Notes under the pieces: generated by a model
What the model saw: the letters and a program-made list of their open reading frames with translations, nothing else
The model's database searches: none
What the model was told of the DNA's origin: nothing
Assembly (NCBI GenBank): GCA_037102815.1
Contig: BTPP01000001.1
Coordinates: 4,737,001 to 4,801,000, forward strand
Direction of reading: 5' to 3'
Source: Neurospora intermedia
Taxonomy: Eukaryota > Ascomycota > Sordariomycetes > Sordariales > Sordariaceae
DNA length: 64,000 nt
Made by a program: the position numbers and the translations under genes
Part shown: one piece after another, positions 35,898-47,869 of the stretch
Position numbering within the stretch: the first letter of the stretch is position 1
How the letters are laid out: every line of letters starts with the position of its first letter

Positions 35898-36904
35898 TCA
35901 AATCTTGGCCTCGAACTTCCCCGAATCTGGATCCTCGCTCCTCTCCAAGATCCAATCGCCAACATCCTTGTAGAACTCCTCACTACATGGACCATCAGCA
36001 TGCAACTGATGAAACCACCCCTCATACCGCTTGAACATTCTATCTTTCACCGTGCTCGCAATAACACGATCATAATACCGCTTGCTGGCATTATAATCTG
36101 TCGCCTTATCACTCGAACCATGGCCAAGCCAGATCGCCTTGATCTTAGTATTCTCTCCTCCAACCGGCCTGATCGTTCCCCGCGTCAAGCCATCCGTGCG
36201 GTCCAGCATTCCCGCCAAACCTTCCAAGGTCCCGGTGTTATGGAGCAGCTCATCCGCCGCGATGCTCTTCTGAACCTCCGGGTCGCGTGACAGGTCTCCA
36301 GGCGGGATCTGGTTGACCATCTGCCGATGTGGAAAAATCTTGCTCGCGAATCGGCCGCCGTACACCTTGATGAAACCGGGTTTCAGCTCGGGTGCAAACC
36401 CGATGAAGGGGCTCTCGAGCAGCCAGCCGCGCACTCGGCTGACGATGCGGTCCTGGTACTGCTCGTCGCAGGCAAGCGTAAGAACCTGGCCGCCGCCCAT
36501 GGAGTGACCCATGATGAAGACGGGCGGCGCCCCGGGGGCATCGGACAGGTGCGGCTCGATAAAGGCCACCATGTCGGCGATGACCCGGGACGTGGGCCCG
36601 GTCAGGCCCCTGTCGGCTGGCTTCTTGACGCTGCGTCCCCAGCCGCGTTGGTCGAACCCGTAAACGGCGATTCCGCGCGCTGCGAGTGACGGGAAGAAGC
36701 CGTAGTATCGGTTGATATGGTCGCTGAATCCGTGGATGAAGATGAGCTTCGCTTTGATTGGCCCTTCGGGCTGGGTGGCGTTTTGTCGTGTAAGTGAGAG
36801 TTGAGGCGGCTCAAGCCTGGAAGCTGCGTGATACGTACCTCCCATGATTTCGTATACAACGATGCACCCCCGACCTCGAAAGTGCTTTCCTTTTCGACTG
36901 CCAT
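35898..36904 (-). CDS. Monoacylglycerol lipase-like alpha/beta hydrolase
   Basis: Two exons, 36904-36839 and 36770-35898, give 312 residues. Serine hydrolase of the S33/Hydrolase_4 type; family members release fatty acid from monoacylglycerols at lipid droplets or membranes. Visible: oxyanion-loop block IFIHGFSDHINRYYG (about 32-46), FDQRGWGRS (61-69), the nucleophile elbow GHSMGG with Ser112, the acid Asp243 in HGSSDKATD, and His276 in YEGWFHQLH. These match the MGL pattern HG, GxSxG, HGxxD, YEGxxHxLH. The start ATG 36904 gives MAVEKESTFEVGGASLYTKS; the open frame reaches further up only through a TTG. The 68-base intron has a GTACGT donor, and the CAG acceptor restores SWEPEGPIKAKLIF. The precise lipid substrate is not known. 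Confidence 0.93.
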
Positions 36905-37889
36905 ACTGTACGCTTCTACTGTAAAATGTGCGATTCGTCGGGTCTTCAACGTCTTCAGAATTGGTTCAAATCGGGAACAAAATTCCCGTCGTCGATAGTA
37001 TTGGGTTGTCCGAGCGACAGCCAGGAGAGAAACAAGCTGAAGGTGCCGGTATACTCGGACGATGAGATACGAGGGTTATGGTCCGGTTAGACTCCAAGAT
37101 TGTAAAAGGCGGAGGAGAATCTGCTTGTTGACAACGGAGGGGTTTCGTATAGACGTATAGTGTAAGATCATTTCCTAAAAAGGCAGTGTTTTTCGTAACG
37201 CCTTCACGTGCTACAAGAGCATGGAAACGTGGAAGTTGCCAAGCCCGCTCACCCACAACCTGCGGAGCAGCTTAATCACTACCATACCTTGTGTAAAGCC
37301 GCCCTGATTCAGTGGTCGGTGCCTTGAAACTCCGAGAATCAAAGGAATTGACTTCATTCCAACGCATCTAGATTCAACCAAACACACAAGATATAGATCA
37401 AACAATTACTGCAAACTAAATGAAAAAAAATTCAATGCTCATTTCGAGTATCGTAATGGATACATAGACGCCGTCCCGCCACCTCCACACGTAAATGCTT
37501 GCATAACGCCTCCTCTTTTTAGATCCTTTGTTGATGAAACCGACGCTTTGGTGTTCCCTGTATCCCTACATTGTAACAATGAACATGAACGTTGGAACAC
37601 CCAGTCCCAAACAAAACACACCCTCTTCCCAGGTATAGCCATGACTCCCCGACCCAGAAAACCAAACCCAGATGTCCGACGATAAGAACATGTGGCGAAT
37701 GACGCCTTATCCGCACAAGCCAGCACCTCCTAGCCTCTGTCCTCATTGCTTCATATCGTCATGTAAATAGTAGAAAGAAAAGGAGATTCATCACGGTATA
37801 ACGGCCAGCTAAACCCCCCCTTTCTGATAAGAAAAAAAACATCGAGAATGAACCCGAAAGCCTATCCCGTTGTGCTGCCAACCGAGCAC
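36905..37889. other. Intergenic region between two minus-strand genes
   Basis: About 1 kb: promoter of the hydrolase gene and 3' region of the RFX gene. No supported gene; only short random frames. Confidence 0.6.
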
Positions 37890-40539
37890 TTAAATCTCTG
37901 CCAAATGGTCCTCATCCTGCAGTTCAGTGCCGGCAAAAATATCCTGCGAGCTCGCAGTAGTTGTTTGGAAGCCAAACTTTTGAATCGGAGAATCTTCATC
38001 GGGTGTCCGAATACCTATACCGCTGTCGTCGTGGACAGACGGTTGGGCCGCCGTCGATGCAGGCATCGGAAATCGAGCCCGATCTGGCTGCGACTCGGAC
38101 ATTCGAGATGCGCTGGAATCATCGCTTCCACTTCTATATCTGGATGCCTCGTTGCTTGCCTCGTTGCTTGCGCCCTGTTGCTGTGAGACAAGGAGGGTAT
38201 ACTCGTGTGTCGACTTTTGCTTGAGAAATCCACCATATTCTGCCACAAACAGAATCATCTCATCGATAAAACACTTGGTGACCCACCAAGAGCCAAAACT
38301 CTTGCCTTGGCCTAGGGTGATATCCCTCATTACGGCTGTGCCCAATCGCTGAACACACCAGACAATATCGGTATGTGATGCGTAGGGGAAGTGCGAAGGT
38401 AGGGAGCGAAGAAAGCTCACCCACCGATCCAAAACGTTTGACGCCGTGGATTCCTCGGGGGTTCCTACCTGGGGTTGCCGACCATTGCGCATTGCCATCT
38501 CTCCATGTAGCGTCAGGCCTTCGATTTCCCATGGAATATTGACCGGGTCTAAGAGGTCACGCATCTCTTTGAGAAGGAGATTCACAACATCATCCATGCC
38601 CCTCAACGGAACACTTTCGGCAACCTTTCTTAGGTTGATTATGTTGATCCATTCCATGTACATAAGGTCGCGGTTTGCTGGGTTCGACAGCATGTTGGCG
38701 GCAGCATGAGCGGTAAGGTTGACACGAAGCACCCTATCCAGTAAGCCTGCGAATAGAGTTGCTGGTGCTTCTTTGGCCTTGAGAACATGAGGAGGCTGTC
38801 CTTGAAAAGAATCGCGAATGTGTGGGACGAGCTTATCTGCTATGTTTCTCAACGTATCGAGTACCGTCTTGGGGACCACTTGCAGGACCAAGCTCGAGAC
38901 AATGCGCATCATGCGCTGGTAGAGAACAAAGTCGCACTCCTCTATCCAAGGTGCAACAGCCGGGTTGCTGAAGAGCTTCTGGACCGGCATTGTAAGAGTA
39001 CCCTGGAATGAGGTATAAAGGTGGAAGAAAGTCTTTTCTTTACAATACCGGATGCATTCTACCAAAGACGTACAATGTGATCTGTAGAGCGCAGCCAGCG
39101 ACTTGGCAGCGTCCGGATCGGTATTTTTGGGTAGAAATGGCTCGATCCCTGGTAGGACGAGAGGGTCGGACTGCTGGAACGACTCCTCGGTTTCCGCGGC
39201 AAAACAAAGCTTCTGTACTGTCTTGGTTGCCGTCGTGCTCAGCTGGTCGATGTTGGCTACCTGAACTTGGTTGTACAGGCTGTGAACATATTCTGGTGGC
39301 CGCCTCACCCGGGTCTCCGGTTGCTGGCCCAGGTCAGGCGTGGGAAGTACAGGGCGTTCTGTGGCTCTTGTATTGTCCGGTGCCGTGCTACTGGAGAATT
39401 AGCAAGGATAAAAGGCGTTCAAATCCAGGTGTCATTGCTCACTTGAAAGTTTGGGAGAATGACTGCTCCTCCGCTGGGGAAACCTGAGGCTGAGTCGAGA
39501 CATCTCGCACATCAGGCTGGTCTTCTCGAAGCTGAAAGTTGACATAATGATATTTTGACTCTCCTCGAACACCAAGGCGACGAGTTTTCAGTCCTGGAAA
39601 AAGAACCCGGACAAGCTTTCCAAAACTGGCAGGGTTCAAGACTGTTATCCTCTCGGTGGCACACCTGGAGGCGTAGTTGGCATAAACCCTCCCTCTGGGT
39701 ACCGATCCCTTGCCCTTTGAGCAGACTTGGTTGATCCTGTCGTCTTGTTAGCCCACAGTCTCGACAAAATTTATACATGTGACCAACGTACCAAAGCATT
39801 GCGAAAACCTGGCGGGTTCGTTCTGAATGGGGACCGCGTTCGTTGCCATGCAGCTCCTCTGCAACCTCCTGAAGATTCCTGTGTCTATTGGCGACATATA
39901 GCTGACGCATTTCCACTTCGTTGTTCGCACTTGAGCGTGACCCCCCCTTAGATTGCGATGCCATTCCGATGTAGGAACCGTGGTCGTTGTTGCCGTCATG
40001 GTCCACCATCTGACTGTCCTCCACAAAACTGGTGTTTCCGCCAAAGGAGTCGGCGGACAAAGACTGGCGGCTCATACTGTGGCTGTCATGGTATTGAACG
40101 CTCTGCATCGAAGCGTTGACCTGTGAATCCATGGCGAACTCGCGGCTAGTGTGCAACTGGGATGCCAGCACCATGTTGTCCTGTATCATCTGGGCGGTCG
40201 GGTGGCCAAGTTCTCGGGTTCGGCTGTGGTCGTTTAGAATCCATTGAGATTGGTAAACTTCGGGAACGTCAGTAAACGCGTGATCGAGATTTGGTTGTGT
40301 AGCGGCGCTGTGGATGGAGGCTGTTGAGCCTTGAGAGCGAGGCCGCTTTTTCGCCTTCGTGAGGGCAAGAGGGTCTGTACAAGCAGTAAGCATACCGCTA
40401 TGGTGCGTCGCGTAACAAGTATGCGCCCAGATACGTTGGGGACCGAGGGAAGGCCAGGATGGGAAGATGACAATGTCGTGAATGAGGAAAACAGAAGACG
40501 GTAGAAGACTTGAAGAGGCGTACCGTGGGTTGGGTCCAT
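37890..40539 (-). CDS. RFX-family (winged-helix) transcription factor
   Basis: Four exons (40539-40524, 40374-39792, 39736-39443, 39390-37890) encode 797 residues. The first coding exon is only 16 bases and gives MDPTHDPLALTKAKKRPRS after splicing. The RFX DNA-binding domain lies at about 165-265: HSERTRQVFAMLWINQVCSK, GRVYANYASRCATERITVLN, PASFGKLVRVLFPGLKTRRL and GVRGESKYHYVNFQL, a near-canonical winged helix that binds X-box DNA. The large last exon holds the conserved fungal RFX C-terminal region (VECIRYCKEKTFFHLYTSFQ, GSWWVTKCFIDEMILFV). Relatives are yeast Rfx1/Crt1 (DNA-damage repressor of ribonucleotide reductase) and Acremonium CPCR1 (cephalosporin and morphology regulator). The role here is therefore cell cycle, DNA damage or development, by inference. 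An X-box-like site lies about 205 bases upstream. Confidence 0.93.
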
Positions 40540-40743
40540 CAGCGCCCGTGTTGTGATGGTATGGCGGGCCAGGCGTGCAGACTGATAGCTCTGCTGGGTA
40601 TCCCAAGTACACACAAGGATAAATGGTGGTGATGGTGGTGGCGGCGACTAGTACTCCAAACCTGGCGGATGCCAACACGGCCAGGCCGGGCTAATAATAA
40701 AGGTAACGGATATGTATGGGGTCGGGAGCGCACCGCGGAACGT

Positions 40744-40755
40744 GTCGCGAGTAAC
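40744..40755 (+). promoter_or_regulatory. X-box-like site upstream of the RFX gene
   Basis: GTCGCGAGTAAC resembles an RFX X-box with half-sites GTNRCC and RGYAAC, one mismatch and no spacer. It sits about 205 bases before the RFX start codon. Autoregulation is known for yeast Crt1, but this site is a weak match and may be chance. Confidence 0.25.
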
Positions 40756-42069
40756 AGTGCCGTGCATGCGCGAGTAAGAAGACTCAATGACGATGTCGAC
40801 GCTGCAGGCAATGGTCAATCGCACATTTTGTTTGGAGGTTTGTATGGGGGAGCGGAGAACAGAAAGAATCAACAAAACATGAAAGCGCTAGGAACGTACC
40901 TCAATGCGGCCTTGCGGACGGGCTGCCGTGACTCTGCAACGTGCAGCGACGTTCCACTGGAGGCTGCGGCAGGGAACTTGACCACTGCAAGTCAAAGGCA
41001 GCTAGCTGCTCCCCCGCACGTTCCATGCAGACCCGCTTGGGACCAAAACGCCGTCTGATTGGCCGTTTGTCTGTTCGAGACTGTTGTTGACTTTCCTTTT
41101 GTTGTTCGAGGAATTCGGGCAGTTGACGAACCAGAACACCTGCGCATTCCGCTCCCACTGAATTCCTTGATGTTTTGCCCATTCCTGGGCTACTACACAC
41201 TAGAGTCTAGATGTGTGCCTGATCGACATACTATGCCTTTTCCGAACCAGTCACTCCAGACATCCGGTACACTACACCATGACGTTCCACCATGAATTAC
41301 TGCCCTGGATGCCTGGCTGCGTTTCTGGTTGACAGGAGTTGTCATCCCGCCATAGGATCACAGAACAAACACTTTACTTCACTCCGTTGACGATGGACTG
41401 CGCCAGCATTGACTTGGCAAGCATGTTCGCGTCTGACCGCTCGCAGAACGAGGGGAAACTGATCTCTCCCTCAGTGATATTGGTCATAGATACGTTGGAG
41501 AGAACAAACTGGCTGTTTTCCTGGTGAGCCATCTGGCAGAGGATTACACTTTTCTTTAGTAAATGTGAAGTGCGCTGCACATGCGGCCGACACCCTCCCG
41601 CATGAGGTGGAGCTGATTGCACGAAAACGCTAGAGGTATCGCGGGGCTTCGAAGAGCTTCATGTTGGTCCATGTCATGAGTTCTGATGCTCAACTTCAAA
41701 CGTCCACAAGTTGTCATGGCCGCCTGTCCCAAAGATCAAAGCGCAAAGTGAGTAGAGCAGGCGAGGCAACCTCGAGAGAATAACGCACTCTCCTTTTACT
41801 ACCCAAATCTTCGTACCTCCATGCCCAATTGCAGATTGGACGGATACAGTTTAAGCCGCATTTGACCATGGCAAATGCTCACAAGAAGCGGGAAGAAGCG
41901 ACCAAAACGGTAAGCTGCTTGTGCGGATCTATGAAATGTTAAGAGAAGGTTATATCAGGATGATGAAGAATATCAAAATGGAGAGAAAAACGAGCCGTTC
42001 GCAGCCCAGGCGAGGCACAGAAGGAGATGCATCAGGCCAATGAGAGACGGGTTAGAATGTACAACGGAT

Positions 42070-42076
42070 AAAAAAA
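42070..42076 (-). terminator. RNA polymerase III terminator of tRNA-Val
   Basis: Seven T on the minus strand, 12 bases beyond the 3' end of the tRNA, as expected for Pol III termination. Confidence 0.8.
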
Positions 42077-42088
42077 GGAGTTTGATAT

Positions 42089-42162
42089 TGATCCGACCCA
42101 GGCTCGATCTGGGGACCTTCAGTGTGTTAGACTGACGTGATAACCAACTACACCATCGGACC
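42089..42162 (-). tRNA. tRNA-Val (anticodon AAC)
   Basis: 74 bases with no intron. The acceptor stem GGTCCGA pairs with TCGGATC, with discriminator A. D-arm GTGTAGTTGGTTATCAC, anticodon stem TCAGT/ACTGA with loop CTAACAC (anticodon AAC, read as IAC), and T-loop ATCGAGC (T-arm CCCAGATCGAGCCTGGG) are all present. A T-run terminator follows. Confidence 0.95.
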
Positions 42163-42791
42163 TCTTGATACTACAATGATAAGAATAGTGAGCCTATCAC
42201 CTGTACACTCAGCAGTCCTTTCACCATATTCTCGTCCACCAATCCTAGTCAAACAGCTCCCGATGTGGCGTCACTGGGTTCTGGAACCAGTCAGATGCAG
42301 TTGATAACGGGAGGAAGCTTTGCGGCCCCACGGGCAGGGCAAGTTTCGGGTTGAGAACAGGATGATCCCCTTTTGAATGCACACGTATCAATCGTCATTG
42401 TTCGTTGTGCCCACAGCCCACAGCCCACTTCAACCCGTTCCCACACTCCAACTGCCATTTCCACGATAGCATCACCCCTATCCGCAAAAGGTCAGACGAC
42501 ACATTGCACTTTACAGCATCGTTTCGGTGAACTCGAAAGCCAGGTCAGCAATTTTCTTTCAGCTTCCCGTCTCCTCCTCTCTGCCGGTGGTGCGGGTGTT
42601 CACCGAGCAGGCTGCGATTTTTAGGCCCAGCCCTCCCGCGCGGCTGCCCAACCCACTTTGTCACAGCTTCAGCTTCCCCGCCAGTTCCGACTCAGATTTT
42701 CCCCTGAACTTCAACTTTGCATCTTGCTGACGTCGAAACACCACAGCTAGCTCTAGATCGATAGACTCGCTTACCGCACCAAACACTCAAA
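42163..42791. other. Promoter region of the Yop1 gene
   Basis: About 0.6 kb between tRNA-Val and the plus-strand Yop1 gene. Pyrimidine-rich in the last 200 bases, as in many fungal leaders. No other gene seen. Confidence 0.6.
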
Positions 42792-43574
42792 ATGTCTTCG
42801 CCTCAGGACCGCGCCCAGCAGTACATCGGCCAGCTCGATAAGGAGGTGCGTAGACCGCAGCCGGATCGCAGACATGTCGGCCAGGCCACGGCGTCGTTGG
42901 ACTTTGCGTAGCTAACCTGCCTCAATAGCTGTCCAAGTACCCTACCCTCAACAACCTCGAGAAGACCACCGGCGTTCCCAAGGCTTATGCCGTCATCGGT
43001 CTCGTTGCTCTCTACTTCTTCCTGATCATCTTCAACCTCGGCGGCCAGCTCCTCACCAACCTCGCTGGCTTCGTCCTCCCCGGATACTACTCGCTCAATG
43101 CCCTCTTTACCGCTTCCAAGCAGGATGATACCCAGTGGCTCACTGTAAGTCGGGATATGCCTGATGAGGTCTTTGCCTATGGTGTCAATGCTAACCACCG
43201 CATTCACAGTACTGGGTTGTTTTCTCTCTCTTCACGTAAGCATTCCACTTTGGCTTTGCGCTTGATGTTGACTTGGTGCGCTTAATATCTAACCACACGG
43301 CTATAGCGTCATTGAGAGCTTGATCAGCGTCGTCTACTGGTTCCCCTTCTACTTCACCTTCAAGTTTGTTTTCCTCCTCTGGCTCTCTCTCCCTACCTTC
43401 AAGTAAGTGGTCTCCCAACTCTACAAGAACTTCAAGAAGACAAACTTATATGTCAACAGGGGCGCCGAGACCATCTTCCGCTCTTTCCTCGCCCCTACCC
43501 TTGGCCGTTACTTCCAGAATGGCTCCACCGCCAGCAGCCTCCGCGCCAAGGCTGACGCCGTCCACACTGACTAA
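42792..43574 (+). CDS. yop1: Yop1/REEP (DP1/TB2/HVA22) ER-shaping protein
   Basis: Five exons (42792-42845, 42929-43144, 43210-43235, 43307-43402, 43460-43574) coding 168 residues. Yop1 is a reticulon-like hairpin protein that curves and tubulates the ER. The family pattern is clear: MSSPQDRAQQYIGQLDKELS, VPKAYAVIGLVALYFFLIIF, the signature LVLPGYYSL-type block (GFVLPGYYSLNALFTASKQD) and the conserved DDTQWLTYWVVFSLFTVIES, followed by the second hairpin WFPFYFTFKFVFLLWLSLPT and FKGAETIFRSFLAPTLGRYF near the C-terminus. Exon 3 is only 26 bases. Start context is CTCAAAATGTCT. Neighbour genes are unrelated in pathway except that RAMP4 and Sec22 are also ER membrane proteins. Confidence 0.97.
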
Positions 43575-45138
43575 GCGTCTCACGGGCAACTGCCGGGCCT
43601 CTTCCGCTCGTTACAAAGTGTGCCGCTTTGAATGAGGCCCGAAAATACACAGGCAGATAGATGCACGGCCATCAAGTCTTTGCCCTAGGCTTGTTGGCAA
43701 CCAATCACGCGCGTGCAAGATTATCACAACAAAATCGGGGTAGAGGGATAGTTTGTTAACTGGAAATGTTGGAGATATGAGGTGGTTATAAGAGGACATG
43801 TGGTTACAGAAGATGGTGGCAGGGTGATTGAGCCTGATGCGTCTAGAGAAGTAGGGGCATATTTGGTATCTAACGATTGAATAAGTGGCAGTAATGAAGC
43901 ATTCCTTGCATTTGGGTTGTTATCACTGAAACATTGAGACGTGTTCGACGTGAAAGGCCCATAGCTGGCCATCGTGTAGACGAAGCAGTGTGGGACACAT
44001 CACATGCTTGCAATGTATGTCTGCTGGCCAGGACAGCCCAGGACAGGTTTTGTTGACATCTAGACAACGTATAAGAAGCATATCCGCCGCGGCGCTACCT
44101 CAATTTTCTCTTCACCGAAGTGAGCAATATCTCTTCATATGATTACCTTACAAGTACTGTATGCGGAAGGCCAACGACACTGCCGTTTTCCGTGATTGAG
44201 AAATCCACTGGAAGCCCTTATTTGGGATGGCTGCTGCCCGTAAAACTACAGCTCGACAGGATGTACAACACTATCTAGAGGTAGGTATCGGATGGCTCGA
44301 GCTTTGAGCTTTGTTAAGCAGATACAAAACCTAGAGGTACACAGTAATCGGCACACGCCCCCCTCTCTCTACCCTTAGCGTACCACAGTACCTTCAACGG
44401 TACTTGACACTAACAACCGACCTACCAGTTCCAGTGATAACCACCTGCTAAAAATTGCCCAGGCAGTAGCTGACCACAGCAATCAAGAACATCCACTGAT
44501 GCCTGTCTTGACGACCTCGAACGCGCCTGCTTCAGCTCGTTTCGAGGCCGCAGGTGAAACTTGAAACCCAGGAGAAACCATAATTGCTGGCCTCAAACAT
44601 TCGTTAGTTGTACCTAGGTATCAGAGCTGGCATCGAAAAGATTGGAAAAGGCAGACACAGCCTGGGCGCGCTCAAATCCCAAGAAACCACCTCCGCCACA
44701 TACGAATCAGCAACTCGGAACCCCGATTTTTATCCATCTGATACCCTAATCGAACTCAAACCGAAGACGACAGCGACAATCCCTGGCACTTCGACTTGCC
44801 TCGGGTTACTTGATCGAATTCCATCGCCTACACGTGTTGAACAAGATCCCAATTTCGGGTTCAGCTTGAACGCTACTCGTTTGGCTTACAACACCGGACG
44901 GCTCAACGCCAGCAAGTCGAGGAAGCCGTAGTGTCCTGATCAAAGTCGCTCGTCCAGTGACACCAACGGACAACCTCAGACCGGAGAACATCAAGGAGCC
45001 GTTGTCGTATTTCTCCCGGGCATTCCCTTGTCCTTGTTTGCGCTAACCGATCTTTCGATCGATGGCCTGACATTGGCAACAAGTCTAAATAGATCCTCGC
45101 CCACGAACGGCGCCCCTTCTCGAGGGCGCGCGCTTGCG
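43575..45138. other. Intergenic region, promoter of Mid1
   Basis: About 1.6 kb between two plus-strand genes. It holds the 3' region of Yop1 and the promoter of Mid1. The frame at 44608-44931 shows no domain. The Mid1 frame is open upstream of its first ATG, back to a TTG at 45028. Confidence 0.55.
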
Positions 45139-47217
45139 ATGTACCTCGGCCCCTTGCACTTGCGCTTCGCGGCGTCCTTTATCGCATTCTCCCTTCTCGT
45201 CGGGTTCCACATAACTCTTTTCTCTCTGGATTGTGCTCTCGCGGCCGAGCTCGAAGATGCGCCGCCCATATTGCTATTAGACGATGTCGACTCCGACCTC
45301 GACGTTTCCCAAGGTCCCGTCTCAGACTTGGGAAGCCCCCTCGACCAGATGTACGAACCCGAGTTTGCCGCATTCGATAGGAGTATCATCGGGCGTGATC
45401 AAGTTCGAGACACCAATGCCTTGATAAACAACGAGGCTTTTCAGTTGAACATTCGTCAGGGGGATACGGAGCGCTTCGTGTTCAAGCTGTCACAGCTGTC
45501 CGAGCGGGAACTGGAGTTTGTACAATTGGAGCTGAGGGATGAAGAACCTACCTGGGAAGATATAGACGAAGACGGAGGCGAAGCTGAAAAGGATGAGAAA
45601 GAGGAGGATAACGATGACTTGAGTGGGAAAGGCCTGGACACAGATTCTGTGGACTTGAAACAGAAGCTGCGGAAACGGCAACAGGGTGCTCGTCGGCTTT
45701 TTCTTTCTGCAAACACATGCTTGCAACCTCAAGCATTCAATGCGACCAAGACAACACAGCCTCCACCGCAGCTGACACTATACGTGTCAACATCGACCGA
45801 TAACGTGGAACCAGGCCCGGGCGCGGATTCGAACTCTCAAGTGTCAATGGTATTTAATGAGGGTGCTATCATGTACAATTTCACGACTACGACCGACGTA
45901 TATGTGGGTGTACATGCGCCCAACGTGGCGGAAATCTTCGACAAGCCTTATAACATAAAGATCGCCATCTCCACGGACGGTTACTACTACAGTTATAACG
46001 TGGATGACGATGCGGATCTGATCTGGGTTGATAGCGACTCCCAGGGCGCATTGCTCATCACTCATAATTTGACTGATAGTAACGACGAGAAGGAGCAACA
46101 GCGGATTATGAATGCGCCGCCATACGTTATGTTCGCCCAGGACAAGTCTGATCCGTCCATCAACGGTGTCAAATATTCCTTTTGCGGTCTCGAACAAAAT
46201 GCCCAGATTGCAACTACAAAGGACGGGAAGTATTCGAACATGGTCCAGACAGGCATGACGAAGCGAGGACAGGGCAACTTTCCTAAGCAACAGTTCTTCT
46301 TCAGCGGGCTGAAGCCAAGTACCAGTTATCTCGGGATCCTGGCCAAGACCAATGTGACCGACACAGGGAGTCCGAATCTCGTTGGAGGTGGCGGCCACGT
46401 CTTCAAAGCCACTAATTTCCAAACCAAGTCCGGTAAGCTCTTCTCTCGGAATCCAGGATCCAGCCAGGTCGGGACCAAGGCTCAGCAGCTAATATAAACA
46501 GATCACGGAAACTGCAATATCGTCTTGAATCTTACCTTTTGTGACCAGGTAGCCTACTCGGTCCCCAGCAACCCAAACTTTGGCAACGCCTCTGTTCTGG
46601 CCAAGTTCTACGATGACTACGCCGCCGAAGCATGGGGTTATTTCAAAAAGGCACTGGCCCAGGTCGCCTGCGAAGCGCCGGTGACCCAGCGCTACTCGCT
46701 CACCCGGAACTGCAGTGACTGCGAAGCCGCGTACAAGGACTGGCTGTGCTCCGTGACCATTCCGCGCTGCGAGGATTTTAGTAACAATGCCAGCTACCTG
46801 CACCCGCGAGCCATGAGCCAGCCGTTCCCCGATGGCGAGAGGCTCGACAATGCGACTATGTCATTATACGCAGAAAACTATGGCGACGGCAAGGTCTTGG
46901 GCAAGGCCTTCCTCCAGAGCCGCAGCTCGCGGATCGATGAGTTTATCAAACCCGGCCCGTACAAGGAGGTCTTGCCCTGCGATTACCTGTGCTACAGACT
47001 AGTCCAAAGCTGTCCGTCATCCATGGGTTTCGGCTGCCCGCTGCCTGGCCAGAAGGGGTTCAATTCGAGCTACTATGTCAAGAACGAAACAAATGGCGAG
47101 GTCGTGTGTAACTATCCGGGCTCGGCACACATCTTTTCGGGCTCGTCAAGGGATGCAGTTTCGGTAGGGCTGACTATTGTTGTTTTGGTATTAGTGAGCC
47201 TATTGCTCGCTTGCTAG
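45139..47217 (+). CDS. mid1: Mid1 stretch-activated calcium channel subunit
   Basis: Two exons, 45139-46432 and 46502-47217, coding 669 residues. Mid1 is the regulatory partner of the Cch1 calcium channel in the fungal plasma membrane and acts in mechanosensing, turgor and hyphal growth. The first ATG (45139) opens a signal-anchor-like N-terminus (LRFAASFIAFSLLVGFHITL). An acidic stretch (about 150-185) precedes a large glycosylated extracellular region with many NxS/T sequons. The C-terminal Cys-rich module is typical: CDQVAYSVPSNPNF, NCSDCEAAYKDWLCSVTIPR, C, then PCDYLCYRLVQSCPSSMGF and GCPLP, ending in a hydrophobic tail (VSVGLTIVVLVLVSLLLAC). The 69-base intron has GTAAGC and ACAG borders. 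Family identity is strong. Confidence 0.95.
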
Positions 47218-47869
47218 TGGCGCTGCTGGTCCTTTTGCGAGCTGGGACGGTGTTGAAGGGGTTTGGTTTTGGCGTTTGACGGTCTTTATGCTGCTTGATG
47301 ATTCTGGCTGTGCGCGCTTAGGTCGTTTCTTTAAAGGGCTTGAATCGAAGTGCGTAGATAAAAAAATTGTAGGTATCTTTGGTACGAATGAACACCTTAT
47401 GGTTTTGTAGATATAGCGTTGGAGAGCGTTTGGAGAGTGTTCATGCATTTGCTTCCCTTATGGTACCTACGGATTGGACAGACATACAATACAAAGAGAT
47501 GGAAAGTTACTGATTGCGCTAATGGTTACGATGTAGAGAGAGTGTTACGAGGCGCTGGATGCTGAGTTCATACCCAAAAGGAATGAAGCCCGGAAGTGGT
47601 TTCAATCTCTCCAAGAAAAAAAGGTGTTCATTAAGGAAACCAGGAGACCATGGCTTCACAAAATGTATAAAATACTACTGGTATTCGTATAACTGGTAAT
47701 ACTTCCTGGCACAAAGATGCTTCCGACCGTATGTATCGAAAAGATAGGTGGATAATTTAATTTTTCGAGAGCACCCAAGCCACGAAATGCGCATAAGACA
47801 TCTATCTGCTCTCAATCTCTCCGAAAGGATACGTCCACACCTCGCCATCTTCCTTCAGCATCATCCTCA
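47218..47869. other. Convergent 3' intergenic region
   Basis: About 0.65 kb between convergent stop codons; only 3' flanking sequence is expected. No gene seen. Confidence 0.65.

Larger units (their letters stand above)
40540..42088. other. Intergenic region upstream of the RFX gene
   Basis: About 1.5 kb containing the RFX promoter. Frames at 40669-41058 and elsewhere are short, start at non-canonical codons or show no domain. Ends at the 3' side of the tRNA-Val gene. Confidence 0.6.
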
